From the NCBI GenBank assembly GCA_027311945.1, contig DAICXZ010000013.1:1-64000 (forward strand): a DNA stretch of 64,000 nucleotides. The letters run 5' to 3'. The notes below the pieces were generated by a model. The model ran no database searches, was not told the origin of the DNA, and saw nothing but the letters and a program-made list of their open reading frames with translations. The first letter of the stretch is position 1. The number at the start of each line of letters is the position of its first letter. The position numbers were made by a program, and so were the translations under genes. Positions 34,801 through 50,352 of the stretch are shown piece after piece. The stretch comes from Erythrobacter sp. (GTDB lineage Bacteria > Pseudomonadota > Alphaproteobacteria > Sphingomonadales > Sphingomonadaceae).

Positions 34801-36408
34801 GTGGCAAAGGTCGAGCAGGGTCGCACAGGCGGCACGCGTATCAAGCGAACAGGGGCCAAGGCGCCTCTCTCCGCTCATCCCGCATTTGCCGTGATCGTGG
34901 CGCTGTGGTTCGCCGCATTGCTGGGAATCGGCAGCCTCATCCTGCCCATTGTCCTGATCGAGAAGCTGGTGGTCGCCACCGGCCTGCCCACGGTTCTCTC
35001 CGCCGCGCAGCCGCCGCTCGGCTTTACCGCCCGCGCCGGGATCGCGCTCGCCGCTACCGTTGGCGGCGCGGTGATTGGCCTCGTCGTCGCACTGCAGGTT
35101 GCCCGGTCGCACCGCACCGCCGTCGCGAACCGCTCGACCAACCCGTCCGATCTGATTCGCCGTCCGCCGGTCAACGCCCATGCCGAGCTTGGCAGCGAAG
35201 GCTTTGACGGCAATGGCACGTCGCGCCGCCGCGCTCTGGCGCTGGCCGCGGCAGACGAAGAAGAGACGGAAGACCACCGCGAGGCCGCCTACGCGCCATC
35301 GCAGCCCCAACACTTCGAACTCGAAGAGACGTTCGCGGTGGAAGAAGCCGTGTCCGAGGCCGAAGACGCACCCGCGTCGATGCCGTTTGCCCCGCCGGTT
35401 GCAGAGTTCGAGCCGAACGATAGCTTCGACGAGGATGCCCTCGACGCGCAGGATGCGTACGAGACTGACGCCGCCACGATTGGGGAACCAACCCCGGCTC
35501 CTTTCGCCAAGCCGGCTCCGTTCGCACGGCCTTTCGAAGCCGAAGACGCCGAGCCCATGTCCGAAACGCAAGAGCCCGAGTGGGAGCCAGAGGCCGAAGA
35601 AGAGCCGCAGGCCTTCGCTCCGCCTCCAGCAGCAGACCGCCCGGCACCCGGCGCTGTCCGCGAAGACCTCGCAGAACTCGGGCTGGTGCAACTGGTGCAG
35701 AAGCTTGAGGCCACGATCGAGAAGCATCGCGCCTGGCTGATCGAGAAGAACCAGCGCGCCGCCGAGGCTGCCGTTGCAACGGCAGACGACCTGCCAGAGC
35801 CCACCCCGCTCGATACCGAAGAAGCCTTCGGCACCATCGCGCCCGACGAGGCTGCTCAGGCACGTCAGGCCTATTTCGATGCTCCCGCTCCGGCTCCGGT
35901 TTCCGCCGACGAAGGTGAGGACAACAGTCACCCCGCCCCCGTCGCTGCGCTCGCAGACTTTGCGCCCGAGCATGACAATGAAGACGAGGACGATCAGGAG
36001 GCCGCCGCGCTCTCCGCGAGCTTTGCCCTGCCCTTCGCCAAGCAGGAGCCGAACCGGACGGTGCTGCGTCAGGTGTTCCAGTCTGACCCCGCGCCCGAAA
36101 CGGAAGACCTCGAAGAGGCTCCCCAGGCAGATCACGACTCGTTCGCCAGCCTGAACCGCGACTTGGCGCAACGGCGCTTACGTGCGGTCCGCATCGAAGA
36201 GCCCGAAACCGAAGGCGGCGAAGAAGCTGCTGTGGTTTTTCCGGGCCAGTCGGCCCGCGCGTCGGACCGTTCGTTCGATCCGCCCAAGGCGGTGTCATCA
36301 CCGCCGGTGCAGCCGCAGGATGCAAAGCCTGCCGCCTCCAGTGAGGAAACTGATCAGGCCCTGCGCGAAGCGCTGCGCAACCTCCAGCGCATGGGCCGCG
36401 CCAGCTAA
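34801..36408 (+). CDS. Acidic membrane-anchored protein of unknown function
   Basis: The 535-residue protein starts at GTG (VAKVEQGRTGGTRIKR). It has a basic N-terminus, two membrane helices (HPAFAVIVALWFAALLGIGS and TARAGIALAATVGGAVIGLV) and then about 430 residues rich in Glu, Asp, Ala and Pro with little predicted structure. Short helices include LVQLVQKLEATIEKHRAWLI and the very end LREALRNLQRMGR. No catalytic motif or known family is seen. It lies upstream of gltB across a 183-base gap with a hairpin (36425-36444). A scaffold or cell-division-related role is possible but unsupported. Confidence 0.7.
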   Translation: MAKVEQGRTGGTRIKRTGAKAPLSAHPAFAVIVALWFAALLGIGSLILPIVLIEKLVVATGLPTVLSAAQPPLGFTARAGIALAATVGGAVIGLVVALQVARSHRTAVANRSTNPSDLIRRPPVNAHAELGSEGFDGNGTSRRRALALAAADEEETEDHREAAYAPSQPQHFELEETFAVEEAVSEAEDAPASMPFAPPVAEFEPNDSFDEDALDAQDAYETDAATIGEPTPAPFAKPAPFARPFEAEDAEPMSETQEPEWEPEAEEEPQAFAPPPAADRPAPGAVREDLAELGLVQLVQKLEATIEKHRAWLIEKNQRAAEAAVATADDLPEPTPLDTEEAFGTIAPDEAAQARQAYFDAPAPAPVSADEGEDNSHPAPVAALADFAPEHDNEDEDDQEAAALSASFALPFAKQEPNRTVLRQVFQSDPAPETEDLEEAPQADHDSFASLNRDLAQRRLRAVRIEEPETEGGEEAAVVFPGQSARASDRSFDPPKAVSSPPVQPQDAKPAASSEETDQALREALRNLQRMGRAS

Positions 36409-36591
36409 CCTCGTCAGTCCAGACGGGCGCGTCCGGCCGCGCCCCCACTTGCAAAATTCGCTTCCTGTCGCCATGGGAACTTTTCGCGACATTTTCGTGC
36501 GGCCCGGAGCCCCTGAGATTCGCGTTTCGTTGCCGATGTAACCGGCGGCGAGGCGCGGGACCTAGGGTCGGGTCCAGACAGGAAGACTGAC

Positions 36592-41271
<4,680 letters not shown>

Positions 41272-41284
41272 GGGTTATACGAAG

Positions 41285-42721
<1,437 letters not shown>

Positions 42722-42735
42722 TAAACGGGCGGTGC

Positions 42736-42770
42736 GTTCCGGCGCGGCGAGAGCGCTCGCGCGCCGGAAC
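42736..42770 (+). terminator. Strong hairpin after gltD, without a T-run
   Basis: GTTCCGGCGCG (42736-42746) pairs perfectly with CGCGCCGGAAC (42760-42770) around a 13-base loop. No uridine run follows, so it may be an mRNA-stabilising or factor-dependent end rather than a classical terminator. Confidence 0.5.
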
Positions 42771-42822
42771 GGCCCTTGGTGCGGGCCGGGGTCCGTTATT
42801 CCGCGCTGACGAAAGCCAAGCC

Positions 42823-42837
42823 CCGGGTCAAGCCCGG
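42823..42837. repeat. REP-like palindrome CCGGG-TCAAG-CCCGG
   Basis: This short palindrome, read on the minus strand as CCGGGCTTGACCCGG, is of the kind often scattered between genes in sphingomonads. Only one copy is seen in this window, so its repeat status is a recollection, not an observation. Confidence 0.35.
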
Positions 42838-42958
42838 AGCGACGATGGGAAGGTGCCCCGCGTCCGAACACACGATCGTCATGAGCTTGTCGACGTCTCA
42901 CACGACAATCACATTACATTCTTCCGTCACAGCTAGCTGAATGCCGCAAGCGAACGTC

Positions 42959-44671
42959 TTATGCTGGCTCTTTCCATCGACGCAGGCGAGTGTCGCGCAG
43001 TTCCGCAACGACCTGCCCTACGGATTCTGCAAGTTCATACACACCGTGCCGGTATATCAGCGAATGTGCCTTTACATTCAGAAGCGCTGGCGAAAGTCCC
43101 GAGTCATCGGCTGTTGCAAATGTCTCAACCATACGCGCCCGATCATAAGGCGCGTCGAATGCAGGAGATTCATTCAACACTGCCGTGAAGTACTCGGCAT
43201 CCCTGCCAGACCAGAGGTGCTCATCGACCCGGAAATACCGAATCTGGGATGTCGGTACGCTATTCTGCAACTGATCGAAGTACGGAAGCCCTGCCCAAGA
43301 CGGCATGTAATGCCTTACCATATCTTCGTTCAGCTGGCATTCCACTTTACGCTCCAGTGTATCCATTCCGCCTTGGTTAATATATTCCGGCACAAGGAAA
43401 GGAAGAATTTGAGCTGTGGCGGTTGATCCGGGTGTTTGTGCACCAGCCATGCGCCCCACAAGATACCAATAGTCAAAGAACCGATAACCAGTTATTCCAC
43501 TATCCAGCGCATCCAGAAAATTAGATAATATGATTTCGTCCAGCGGTTGGTCAAAATCTTTGGTGACAAAGTGAAGTCGAGTGCTGCTGGTGATCGGATG
43601 GCTCGCCAAGCGCTGGTACGCCGGGGTAGTCGCTATTTGCGAAAGCCACTCCGGGACATTCTTCGCGAAAACCCCGCTGACCTGGGAAGGATGATAAGCA
43701 TAGGCCTTTCCAAGCTCACCGCCATTCCCTGCAAAAGATACATGAGCCTTGTCAAACAAGTGAAAGGGGGTTCTGATAGGGCACTTGTTGTAGAGCGCTG
43801 AGCCTATTCCCGACCCCTCCAACGCGAAAGCCCAGTCAATCGCGCGATCTCTGATTGGGACGTACTGGCCCTGCTTACGCTCAAACCCCTGCCACAAAGA
43901 TGAGCCGTCTGTGCGAACCGCAAGATCATCGTCTTCGTAGCGATCGAACATCGGAAGCTTTTCAACAAGCTCCTTGGCAATCGTTTTCTCAAGCGCTGGA
44001 GGATAAGAGGTTCTCCCACGTCCTTCCTGCGGGAAGTGATGGAAAGCAAAAGCTGCCGACGCACGGGAGTCCCTCCCCCCCGTGATGGCAACATCGATCT
44101 CCTCATAATCGCCAAGAGTCCTTACCTCATTGGCCAGACGCTCGAGTCCTTCAAATGCGTCCGGGCCAGTCGTTCGGAACCAGTCCAAACCTGCCCTATT
44201 GTGCTTAACCTCATAACCATCTTGCGAGATCAAGATCATTGCACCTGGTCTATTTCGGTGAACGTGCTCGAAAGGAGAAAGTTCATCAAACATGAAACCG
44301 TGCCGATGTTCGGCAGCCCAGCCCAGCTCGCTCAAAGTCGGCTTACGCAGCAGAGCAAAGTGAGGTGCTATCGCCCTGTTCGAAACGCAGAATCCATTAA
44401 CGTCTGCCATCCGATAGGTTCGGCAGTATCCAGCCACGTCGGTGAGAAGACGTATCTCGGAGTTTTTCTTATCGACATCGAGAAGAAAAAACGGCGGATG
44501 CATGGCCTTGATAGCACCGGGCGCTCTTAAGGCGTCAGCTAAAGCAAAAACGTTGCGGCCATCTCCGTCAACCAACGCCGAATAACCATATGGCGCCCCT
44601 GAAATCGCAACTAGGCGATCTGAACTGTCTTGCACTCTATGGAAATGTTCGTTAGCAAAATCCTGCCACAT
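42959..44671 (-). CDS. Asparagine-synthetase-like protein with PP-loop (no glutaminase cysteine)
   Basis: The 570-residue protein resembles the AsnB superfamily. An N-terminal region aligns with the glutaminase-like fold (FFLLDVDKKNSEIRLLTDVAG) but lacks the Cys at position 2, and a C-terminal PP-loop ATPase carries AITGGRDSRASAA. Such truncated AsnB-like enzymes adenylate carboxylates in polysaccharide, lasso-peptide or other secondary pathways. No lasso partner (protease or precursor) is adjacent. Local GC is clearly lower than in the flanking genes. The PP-loop codons contain a run of seven Gs. It is probably horizontally acquired. Confidence 0.7.
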   Translation of the reverse strand: MWQDFANEHFHRVQDSSDRLVAISGAPYGYSALVDGDGRNVFALADALRAPGAIKAMHPPFFLLDVDKKNSEIRLLTDVAGYCRTYRMADVNGFCVSNRAIAPHFALLRKPTLSELGWAAEHRHGFMFDELSPFEHVHRNRPGAMILISQDGYEVKHNRAGLDWFRTTGPDAFEGLERLANEVRTLGDYEEIDVAITGGRDSRASAAFAFHHFPQEGRGRTSYPPALEKTIAKELVEKLPMFDRYEDDDLAVRTDGSSLWQGFERKQGQYVPIRDRAIDWAFALEGSGIGSALYNKCPIRTPFHLFDKAHVSFAGNGGELGKAYAYHPSQVSGVFAKNVPEWLSQIATTPAYQRLASHPITSSTRLHFVTKDFDQPLDEIILSNFLDALDSGITGYRFFDYWYLVGRMAGAQTPGSTATAQILPFLVPEYINQGGMDTLERKVECQLNEDMVRHYMPSWAGLPYFDQLQNSVPTSQIRYFRVDEHLWSGRDAEYFTAVLNESPAFDAPYDRARMVETFATADDSGLSPALLNVKAHSLIYRHGVYELAESVGQVVAELRDTRLRRWKEPA

Positions 44672-45013
44672 AATGTGACAACCCCCCTCGAATACTCATC
44701 GTAATGATGTAACGTTTTTACATTTTTTCCGATCCCTACCTTATATTGACTCTCTATAGCTTTTATTCGTCTCGACAAGTGCGCCGATCCGACAAAGTTA
44801 TTCAGTTTAAACGCATTGAAGATTATCATTTAGCTTCCTAAATCATGGTGTTTTCTAAATAACTTCAACGGTCTGAAGTCGAGTTGCGCCTGCGAAGTCA
44901 GCACCACGAGGTATTTTGGTTTTCCCTAGGGGTGCCGCCTTAACAGTGGGCCATAGCGTTACAAGCAAAGCCGCTGCAATCACTCTTCTAAGTATGAGTG
45001 CACCCTCCACACT
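44672..45013. other. AT-rich gap between the AsnB-like gene and the IS110 remnant
   Basis: These 340 bases are among the most AT-rich in the window (for example ACGTTTTTACATTTTTTCC near 44712). They presumably include the promoter of the AsnB-like gene. No RNA structure or repeat was recognised. The only reading frame of note is the short one at 44855-45010. Confidence 0.5.
44855..45010 (-). CDS. Short open frame with signal-peptide-like start (possible gene remnant)
   Basis: Starting at GTG 45010, the frame encodes 51 residues: LRRVIAAALLVTLWPTVKAAP is a credible signal peptide, followed by LGKTKIPRGADFAGATRLQ. It could be the 5' end of an exported protein whose remainder was lost, since it stops after about 28 mature residues. 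It reads in the same direction as the AsnB-like gene, 183 bases upstream. No lasso-leader pattern is present. It is a weak call. Confidence 0.25.
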   Translation of the reverse strand: MEGALILRRVIAAALLVTLWPTVKAAPLGKTKIPRGADFAGATRLQTVEVI

Positions 45014-45373
45014 TCATCGTCGGATTTCGATAAATGAGGATTCTTGTTCGCAGATCGCTTCGACATCGAGGGCGTCGCTCTTGCCGCGCTTCACGTAGGC
45101 CTTCACGTAGGATGGCGGGATCAGGCGAACCTCGTGTCCCATCTTGGCGAGCGTGCGTGCCCAGTAATGTGCCGTTCTGCACGCCTCGACGCAAATCAGG
45201 CATGGCGACAGCTTCGAAAAGAACGGCAGCATCTGCTTGCGGTGCAGCTTCTTCACCAGCACCGTGGTGCCGTTCTCATCGACGCCGTGCGCCTGGAAAA
45301 CGCTCTTCGCCAGATCCAGTCCTATCGTCGCAATCCTCGTCGTGAACGCTCCTCTTTCTGTTCGGGCGACCAC
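45014..45373 (-). pseudogene. IS110-family transposase, truncated after the N-terminal domain
   Basis: The frame encodes the start of an IS110-type DEDD transposase: TIGLDLAKSVFQAHGVDENG, LPFFSKLSPCLICVEAC, HYWARTLAKMGHEVRLIPPS and YVKAYVKRGKSDALDVEAIC. It then runs abruptly into unrelated residues and stops. Only about 110 of the usual 330-350 residues remain, with no C-terminal serine domain, so it is a dead remnant. The first residues before TIGLDL have no ATG; a GTG at 45373 gives the frame shown. It marks this region as a mobile-element landing zone. Confidence 0.85.
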
Positions 45374-46106
45374 TTCGCAGCATAGCGGCTGCGGACCGGT
45401 GCAGCGGCGCCCACATCATCAAGATGGCTTTTGCGGAGGTCGTCTTGACGCGGTTGCTGATGAAGAATGCCGAGTAGGCGTTCGTTTTCGTCCTTTTTGA
45501 TGGCAGTGCGGGGGCAAGGAGCTCGCCCTGCTGCCAACCACCGCCTCGTTCCCGATGTCCAACGAGGGGTTCAAGCTTATGAGGAGTTTTAAGATCTTTG
45601 GTTAGCCGCCGGCTCTCCCCTACCCTCTCTCGATGGTCGTGGGTGGAAAGGTTATCGTTGGCCACTGCATCAGGGTATTCATTCGACTTGGATTACTCGA
45701 ATACGCGCAAGGAATAGCGGGAATAAGGGATACGATTGTCTGCACTACGTCATTGGGACAATGGACCGCACTCTCCGCATCATTATAAGCGAAGATCCCA
45801 CCACGGCGAAGCTCAGGTAATTCATTACTTCCACTTCCTACCCCATAGTCGGACATTTGCGCTCACCCTGTTACGCCTCCCAAAGCGGACCAACGGCGAA
45901 CTTTGCCAGTATCGGCGACGCCTCCTCCGACACCCATCGGAAAGTCACTTTCCTACCCGCCCTAGACTCGTCCATATCAGCGCATGACCAAGTGCCAGCG
46001 ACACTCCGAACGAAAGCAGCAAAGTGTCAACTTTGGCGTCAAGCGCGAAGGTCATGAAATCACTGTGCCTTCCGCAGTCTCCGAGGCTGACAGACTGTCA
46101 ACTTCG
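45374..46106. other. 733-base stretch without a supportable gene
   Basis: This stretch lies between the IS110 remnant and ung. Several short frames are open on both strands, but none has a plausible ribosome-binding site, domain or codon pattern like the neighbours. Part is probably the upstream flank of the IS110 element. I see no tRNA, terminal repeat pair or duplicated target site. Confidence 0.6.
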
Positions 46107-46799
46107 TCACCCTTCCGGCAAGCGCCAGTCCACCGCGCCGCGCCCGTGCGCTTCGAGAAATTCATTCGCCCGGCTAAACGGCTTCGAGCCGAAAAACCCG
46201 CGATAGGCCGACAGCGGGCTCGGATGCGGGCTCTTGATCAGCAGGTGCGGCCCGCCCTCGCGCAGCGCCGGAATCCGCGCGGCTTTGCCCTGCGCATGGC
46301 TGCCCCAGAGGATGAACACAGCTGGTTCATCACGCTCGGCCACGGCAGCGACGCAGGCGTCGGTGATCGCCTCCCAACCCTTGCCCGCATGGCTGCCCGC
46401 CTTGCCATTCTCCACCGTCAGCGTGTTGTTGAGCAGGAGCACCCCCTGCCGCGCCCAGCTTTCGAGGTTGCCGCCCGCAGCAGGCGCAATGCCCAGATCG
46501 TCGGCCATTTCGGCATAGATGTTCTTCAGCGAAGGCGGCAGGGCAACCCCGTCCTGCACCGAGAAGCACAGGCCATGCGCCTGCCCCGGCCCGTGATAAG
46601 GGTCTTGCCCGAGGATCACCACTTTCACTTCGTCGAGCGGGGTCAGCTCAAGCGCGCGCAAACGAGTGCCACGCGGCGGGTAGATCGCCTTGCCCGCCTC
46701 CTCCTCGGCGCGCAGCCAGCCGCCCAGCTGGCGCGAAGCGGGCTGCGAAAGGACCGGATCGAGCACCTTGGCCCAGCTTGCGGGGACTGTATCGGACAT
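46107..46799 (-). CDS. ung: Uracil-DNA glycosylase, family 1
   Basis: The 230-residue protein has the family-1 water-activating loop [21 protein letters not shown], the [10 protein letters not shown] strand, [13 protein letters not shown] and the minor-groove loop [13 protein letters not shown]. It removes uracil from DNA for base-excision repair. The start is ATG 46799 ([13 protein letters not shown]), because upstream in-frame sequence overlaps the divergent gene and is not conserved. It is divergent from rnd. Confidence 0.96.
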   Translation of the reverse strand: MSDTVPASWAKVLDPVLSQPASRQLGGWLRAEEEAGKAIYPPRGTRLRALELTPLDEVKVVILGQDPYHGPGQAHGLCFSVQDGVALPPSLKNIYAEMADDLGIAPAAGGNLESWARQGVLLLNNTLTVENGKAGSHAGKGWEAITDACVAAVAERDEPAVFILWGSHAQGKAARIPALREGGPHLLIKSPHPSPLSAYRGFFGSKPFSRANEFLEAHGRGAVDWRLPEG

Positions 46800-46878
46800 G
46801 CCACGCAGCCTAGGCAAGCTGATGGGCCGCCGCCAGCGGCTCTTTCCCTCTATCCCCGATGCGCCTAAGGGCCGAGCC

Positions 46879-47508
46879 ATGACTGTCTATTTCCACGAGG
46901 AAGACCTGCCGGACGGCACCTTTGCCGATCTCGCGCCCGACCACCCGCTCGCCGTCGATACCGAGACGATGGGCCTCGTCACCGCGCGCGACCGCCTGTG
47001 CGTGGTCCAGATCAGCGACGGCAAGGGTGATGAGCACCTCGTCCGCTTCAGGAACGGCAGCAGCTACGATGCGCCGAACCTCAAGCGAGTGCTGGCGGAT
47101 CGGAACCGCGTGAAGATCTACCACTTCGCCCGCTTCGATCTTGCTGCCATCGAGCACTATCTCGGCGTGGAAGCAGGCCCGGTCTTCTGCACCAAGGTCG
47201 CCTCCAAGCTGACCCGCACATACACTGATCGCCATGGCCTGAAGAACCTCGTCAACGAGCTGCTCGGCGAGGATATGTCGAAGCAGCAGCAGAGTTCCGA
47301 CTGGGGCGCGGACACGATCACCGATGCGCAGCGCGAGTATGCAGCATCTGATGTGCGCTTCCTCCACCGCATGCGCGAGATCCTGCTAACGCGGCTCGAA
47401 CGCGAGGGCAGGCTTGAAATGGCGCAGGCGGCTTACGATTTCCTTCCCACGCGTGCCCGGCTCGATCTGGCCGGTTGGGCGGATAAGGACATCTTCAGCC
47501 ACGAATAG
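46879..47508 (+). CDS. rnd: Ribonuclease D-like 3'-5' exonuclease
   Basis: The 209-residue DEDDy exonuclease has AVDTETMGL (motif I), [15 protein letters not shown] (motif II) and [16 protein letters not shown] (motif III with Tyr and Asp). It has only the nuclease domain and no HRDC domains, the short form typical of alphaproteobacteria. It trims 3' ends of structured RNAs. It is followed closely by lptC and lptA, in the conserved rnd-lptC-lptA order. Confidence 0.9.
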   Translation: MTVYFHEEDLPDGTFADLAPDHPLAVDTETMGLVTARDRLCVVQISDGKGDEHLVRFRNGSSYDAPNLKRVLADRNRVKIYHFARFDLAAIEHYLGVEAGPVFCTKVASKLTRTYTDRHGLKNLVNELLGEDMSKQQQSSDWGADTITDAQREYAASDVRFLHRMREILLTRLEREGRLEMAQAAYDFLPTRARLDLAGWADKDIFSHE

Positions 47509-47532
47509 GGCGCCCGCTACGCACCAGCCATC

Positions 47533-48189
47533 ATGACCACCAGAGCCGACCGTATCCGCACCCGCCGCCAGGCCTTCGCCACCCCCGGCTCGCCGCTCGA
47601 CAAGATCGTGCGGGTGCTGGCGCTGGGCCTGCCTGCGCTGGTGGGCATGATCGCGGCGATGATGCTGATCACCCCGCTTTCCCCACGCGGAGAGGTGAGT
47701 TTCCTGCTTGACCGCAACAAGGTGGCCATTGCCGAAGACCGGCTGCGCGTGAACGATGCGATGTACCGCGGTGAAGACGATCAGGGCCGCCCGTTCTCAC
47801 TGATGGCGGGCAGTGCGGTGCAGGAAAGCAACTCGCTGCCGCTGGTACAGCTGCAGGATCTGACCGCGCGGATCGTCCTGCCCGAAGGCCCCGCCGTGCT
47901 TAGTGCGCCCGGTGCCCGCTACGATATCGACGATGAGGTGGTGTCGGTTCCCGGTATCGTTCGCTTCACCGCTGCCGACGGCTACGAGATGAGCGCGCGC
48001 AATGTCGCGATTGATCTCGCCGACCGGGTGATGACCGGCACGGGCCGCGTGAGCGGCATTATCCCGGCGGGCAACTTCAGCGCCGACCGGATTCGCGCCG
48101 ATCTTGCTGCGCGTACGCTGTTGCTCTCGGGCAATGCCCGCATGCGCATGGTGCCGGGCAAGCTGCGCCTTCCGAATGCCGTACGATGA
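47533..48189 (+). CDS. lptC: LPS export protein LptC
   Basis: The 218-residue protein has one N-terminal membrane helix (IVRVLALGLPALVGMIAAMML) and a periplasmic beta-jellyroll (YRGEDDQGRPFSLMAGSAVQES, RYDIDDEVVSVPGIVRFTAADGYEMSARN). It takes LPS from the LptBFG pump and passes it to LptA. The gap to lptA is 10 bases, with a GAGGAG site, so they are one operon. Confidence 0.88.
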   Translation: MTTRADRIRTRRQAFATPGSPLDKIVRVLALGLPALVGMIAAMMLITPLSPRGEVSFLLDRNKVAIAEDRLRVNDAMYRGEDDQGRPFSLMAGSAVQESNSLPLVQLQDLTARIVLPEGPAVLSAPGARYDIDDEVVSVPGIVRFTAADGYEMSARNVAIDLADRVMTGTGRVSGIIPAGNFSADRIRADLAARTLLLSGNARMRMVPGKLRLPNAVR

Positions 48190-48199
48190 GGAGTTGCCA

Positions 48200-48778
48200 A
48201 TGACGCAGGATGGCTTATCGAACCGGGCCATGACCAAGATGCGTCCATCCTTGCGCAAGCTGGCGCTGCAGGGCCTCGCGGCCGGGGCGATTGCCGGCAC
48301 CGCCGGTGCGCTGGCCTTTTCTTCGATTGCCGGGGCGCAATCGCTCGGCTCGTTCGATTCGAACCAGCCAGTGAACTTTGGTGCCGACCGGATTGAGCTG
48401 CAGGACCGGCAGAACCGCGTGGTGCTGTCGGGCTCGGTCGATATCCGGCAGGGCGACCTGCGGCTGACCGCGCAGCGCACCACCATCGCCTACAGCGACA
48501 CTGACCAGCTCACGATCCAGCGGCTCGATGCGAGCGGGAACGTGGTCGTGACGCGCGGTAACGAACGTGCGCGCGGCGACGCCGGGGTCTACGACTTCAA
48601 CCGCAAGACGATCATTTTGTCGGGCAACGTCGGCCTTAACCGTGGCGGCGACAAGCTGAATGGCGGACGGCTGGTGATCGATCTCAACTCGGGCCTGTCG
48701 AGCGTGGACGGCAGCGGCGCTGCGACCAGCGATCGGCCCGGCGGGCGTGTGTCGGGGACTTTTGCGGTTCCGGATTGA
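48200..48778 (+). CDS. lptA: Periplasmic LPS transport protein LptA
   Basis: The 192-residue protein has a signal peptide (LALQGLAAGAIAGTAGALAF ending near IAGAQS) and the OstA-like jellyroll (VNFGADRIELQDRQNRVVLS, LTAQRTTIAYSDTDQLTIQR). It bridges LptC and the outer-membrane LptD. The usual lptB does not follow; rfbA begins 138 bases downstream, so the polysaccharide locus appears to be placed at this spot. Confidence 0.9.
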   Translation: MTQDGLSNRAMTKMRPSLRKLALQGLAAGAIAGTAGALAFSSIAGAQSLGSFDSNQPVNFGADRIELQDRQNRVVLSGSVDIRQGDLRLTAQRTTIAYSDTDQLTIQRLDASGNVVVTRGNERARGDAGVYDFNRKTIILSGNVGLNRGGDKLNGGRLVIDLNSGLSSVDGSGAATSDRPGGRVSGTFAVPD

Positions 48779-48916
48779 CCGGGGCCCGGTGCGATACCGG
48801 CCGCCCTCTAGTGTTGCTTACCTACAAGGCAGCGACACCCCTTGGCCCGAAGCAAAACTGCTGTACTGAACGGGATTAAACCCGCCCCGAGGTGCGCAGA
48901 AAAGCTGAAACAAGGT

Positions 48917-49810
48917 ATGATGGATATTGCCCGCAAAGGAATAATTCTCGCCGGAGGCTCGGGGACACGGCTCTATCCGCTCACCCGCGGCGTTTCGAAG
49001 CAATTGATGCCGGTCTTCGACAAGCCGATGATTTACTATCCGCTGTCCACACTAATGATGGCGGGCATTCGCGATATCCTGATCATCACCACGCCGGAGG
49101 ATCAGGATCAGTTCCGCCGGGTGCTGGGCGATGGCTCGGATTTCGGCGTTTCTCTTAGCTACGCGGTACAAGCCAGCCCCGATGGCCTTGCACAGGCCTT
49201 CCATATCGGCGCGGACTTTGTTGGCAATAGCCCGAGCGCGCTCGTGCTGGGCGACAACATTTTCTACGGCCACGGCCTCCCGCAATTGCTCGGCAATGCT
49301 GCCGCACGCACCAGTGGAGCCAGCGTCTTTGCCTACCGGGTGAAAGACCCGGCGGCCTATGGCGTGGTGGATTTTGACGCCGATGGCGTCGCCTTATCGT
49401 TGGAGGAAAAGCCAGCGCAGCCGAAGTCGAACTACGCGGTGACGGGCCTCTATTTTTACGACAACACCGTGGTCGACCGCGCCCGCGACCTGAAGCCTTC
49501 GCCGCGCGGGGAACTAGAAATCACCGATCTCAACCGCCTTTATCTCGACGATGGGGCGCTGTCGGTCGAGATCATGGGCCGCGGCTTTGCCTGGCTCGAT
49601 ACCGGCACCCATGGTTCGCTGCTCGATGCCGCCAGCTATGTCCGCATCACCGAGGAGCGGCAGGGCCTCAAGATCTGCTGCCCCGAGGAAATCGCCTGGC
49701 GGCAGGGCTTCATCGACGATGCCAAGCTTGAGGCTATTGCCGCGCCGCTGAAGAAGTCGGGCTACGGCGAATACCTGATGGCACTGCTGAACGAAGGACC
49801 CGGCCGATGA
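48917..49810 (+). CDS. rfbA: Glucose-1-phosphate thymidylyltransferase
   Basis: The 297-residue protein has the nucleotidyltransferase signature [16 protein letters not shown], the conserved [21 protein letters not shown] and [12 protein letters not shown]. It joins dTTP and glucose-1-phosphate to dTDP-glucose, the first step to dTDP-L-rhamnose. Two adjacent ATGs (48917, 48920) both follow AAGG; the second is equally possible. It heads the rfbACDB operon, and its stop overlaps rfbC by 4 bases. Confidence 0.95.
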   Translation: MMDIARKGIILAGGSGTRLYPLTRGVSKQLMPVFDKPMIYYPLSTLMMAGIRDILIITTPEDQDQFRRVLGDGSDFGVSLSYAVQASPDGLAQAFHIGADFVGNSPSALVLGDNIFYGHGLPQLLGNAAARTSGASVFAYRVKDPAAYGVVDFDADGVALSLEEKPAQPKSNYAVTGLYFYDNTVVDRARDLKPSPRGELEITDLNRLYLDDGALSVEIMGRGFAWLDTGTHGSLLDAASYVRITEERQGLKICCPEEIAWRQGFIDDAKLEAIAAPLKKSGYGEYLMALLNEGPGR

Positions 49811-50352
49811 TCATTACCAAATGCGACATCGCCGGGCCGCTGGTTATCGAACCCAAGGTATTCGGTGACGAACGTGGCTTCTTCATGGAAAGCTGGAGCG
49901 CCGCAAAGTTCGCGGAAGCAGGGCTCGACATCGCCTTTGTGCAGGACAACCACTCGCGCTCGCAGAAGGGCGTTCTGCGCGGGATGCACTTCCAGAATCC
50001 CGGTCCGCAGGGCAAGCTCGTGCGGGTGGTCAGCGGCGCCGTGTTCGACGTGGCGGTGGATCTCAGGCGATCCTCCCCTACCTTCGGACAGTGGACGGGT
50101 GTGGAACTCTCGGCCGAGAACAAGCGCATGTTCTGGGTGCCGCAGGGCTTTGCCCACGGGTTCCTCACGCTCGAGGATGACACCGACTTTCTCTATAAGT
50201 GCGATGCCCCCTATGCGCCGCAACACGAACACTCGCTGGCCTGGGACGATCCTGATGTCGGCATCGAATGGCCGCTTGATGGCATCGAGGTCCAGCTTTC
50301 GGCGAAGGACGCCAAGGGCACCCGGCTGAGCGATGTGGAGGCCTTTGCGTGA
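49807..50352 (+). CDS. rfbC: dTDP-4-dehydrorhamnose 3,5-epimerase
   Basis: The 181-residue cupin enzyme has the family core [20 protein letters not shown] (catalytic His), [17 protein letters not shown] and [14 protein letters not shown], plus the late Tyr region. It inverts C3 and C5 of the dTDP-4-keto-6-deoxyglucose ring. Overlaps with rfbA and rfbD (4 bases each, ATGA-type) show tight translational coupling. Confidence 0.95.
   Translation: MIITKCDIAGPLVIEPKVFGDERGFFMESWSAAKFAEAGLDIAFVQDNHSRSQKGVLRGMHFQNPGPQGKLVRVVSGAVFDVAVDLRRSSPTFGQWTGVELSAENKRMFWVPQGFAHGFLTLEDDTDFLYKCDAPYAPQHEHSLAWDDPDVGIEWPLDGIEVQLSAKDAKGTRLSDVEAFA

Noticed and set aside
42959-45010. Lasso-peptide cluster built from the AsnB-like gene and the short upstream frame
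   Set aside because: The short frame looks like a signal peptide rather than a lasso leader, and there is no B-type protease, exporter or isopeptidase nearby.
45620-45987. Short frames between the IS110 remnant and ung as genes
   Set aside because: No ribosome-binding site, domain or neighbour-like codon use was visible.
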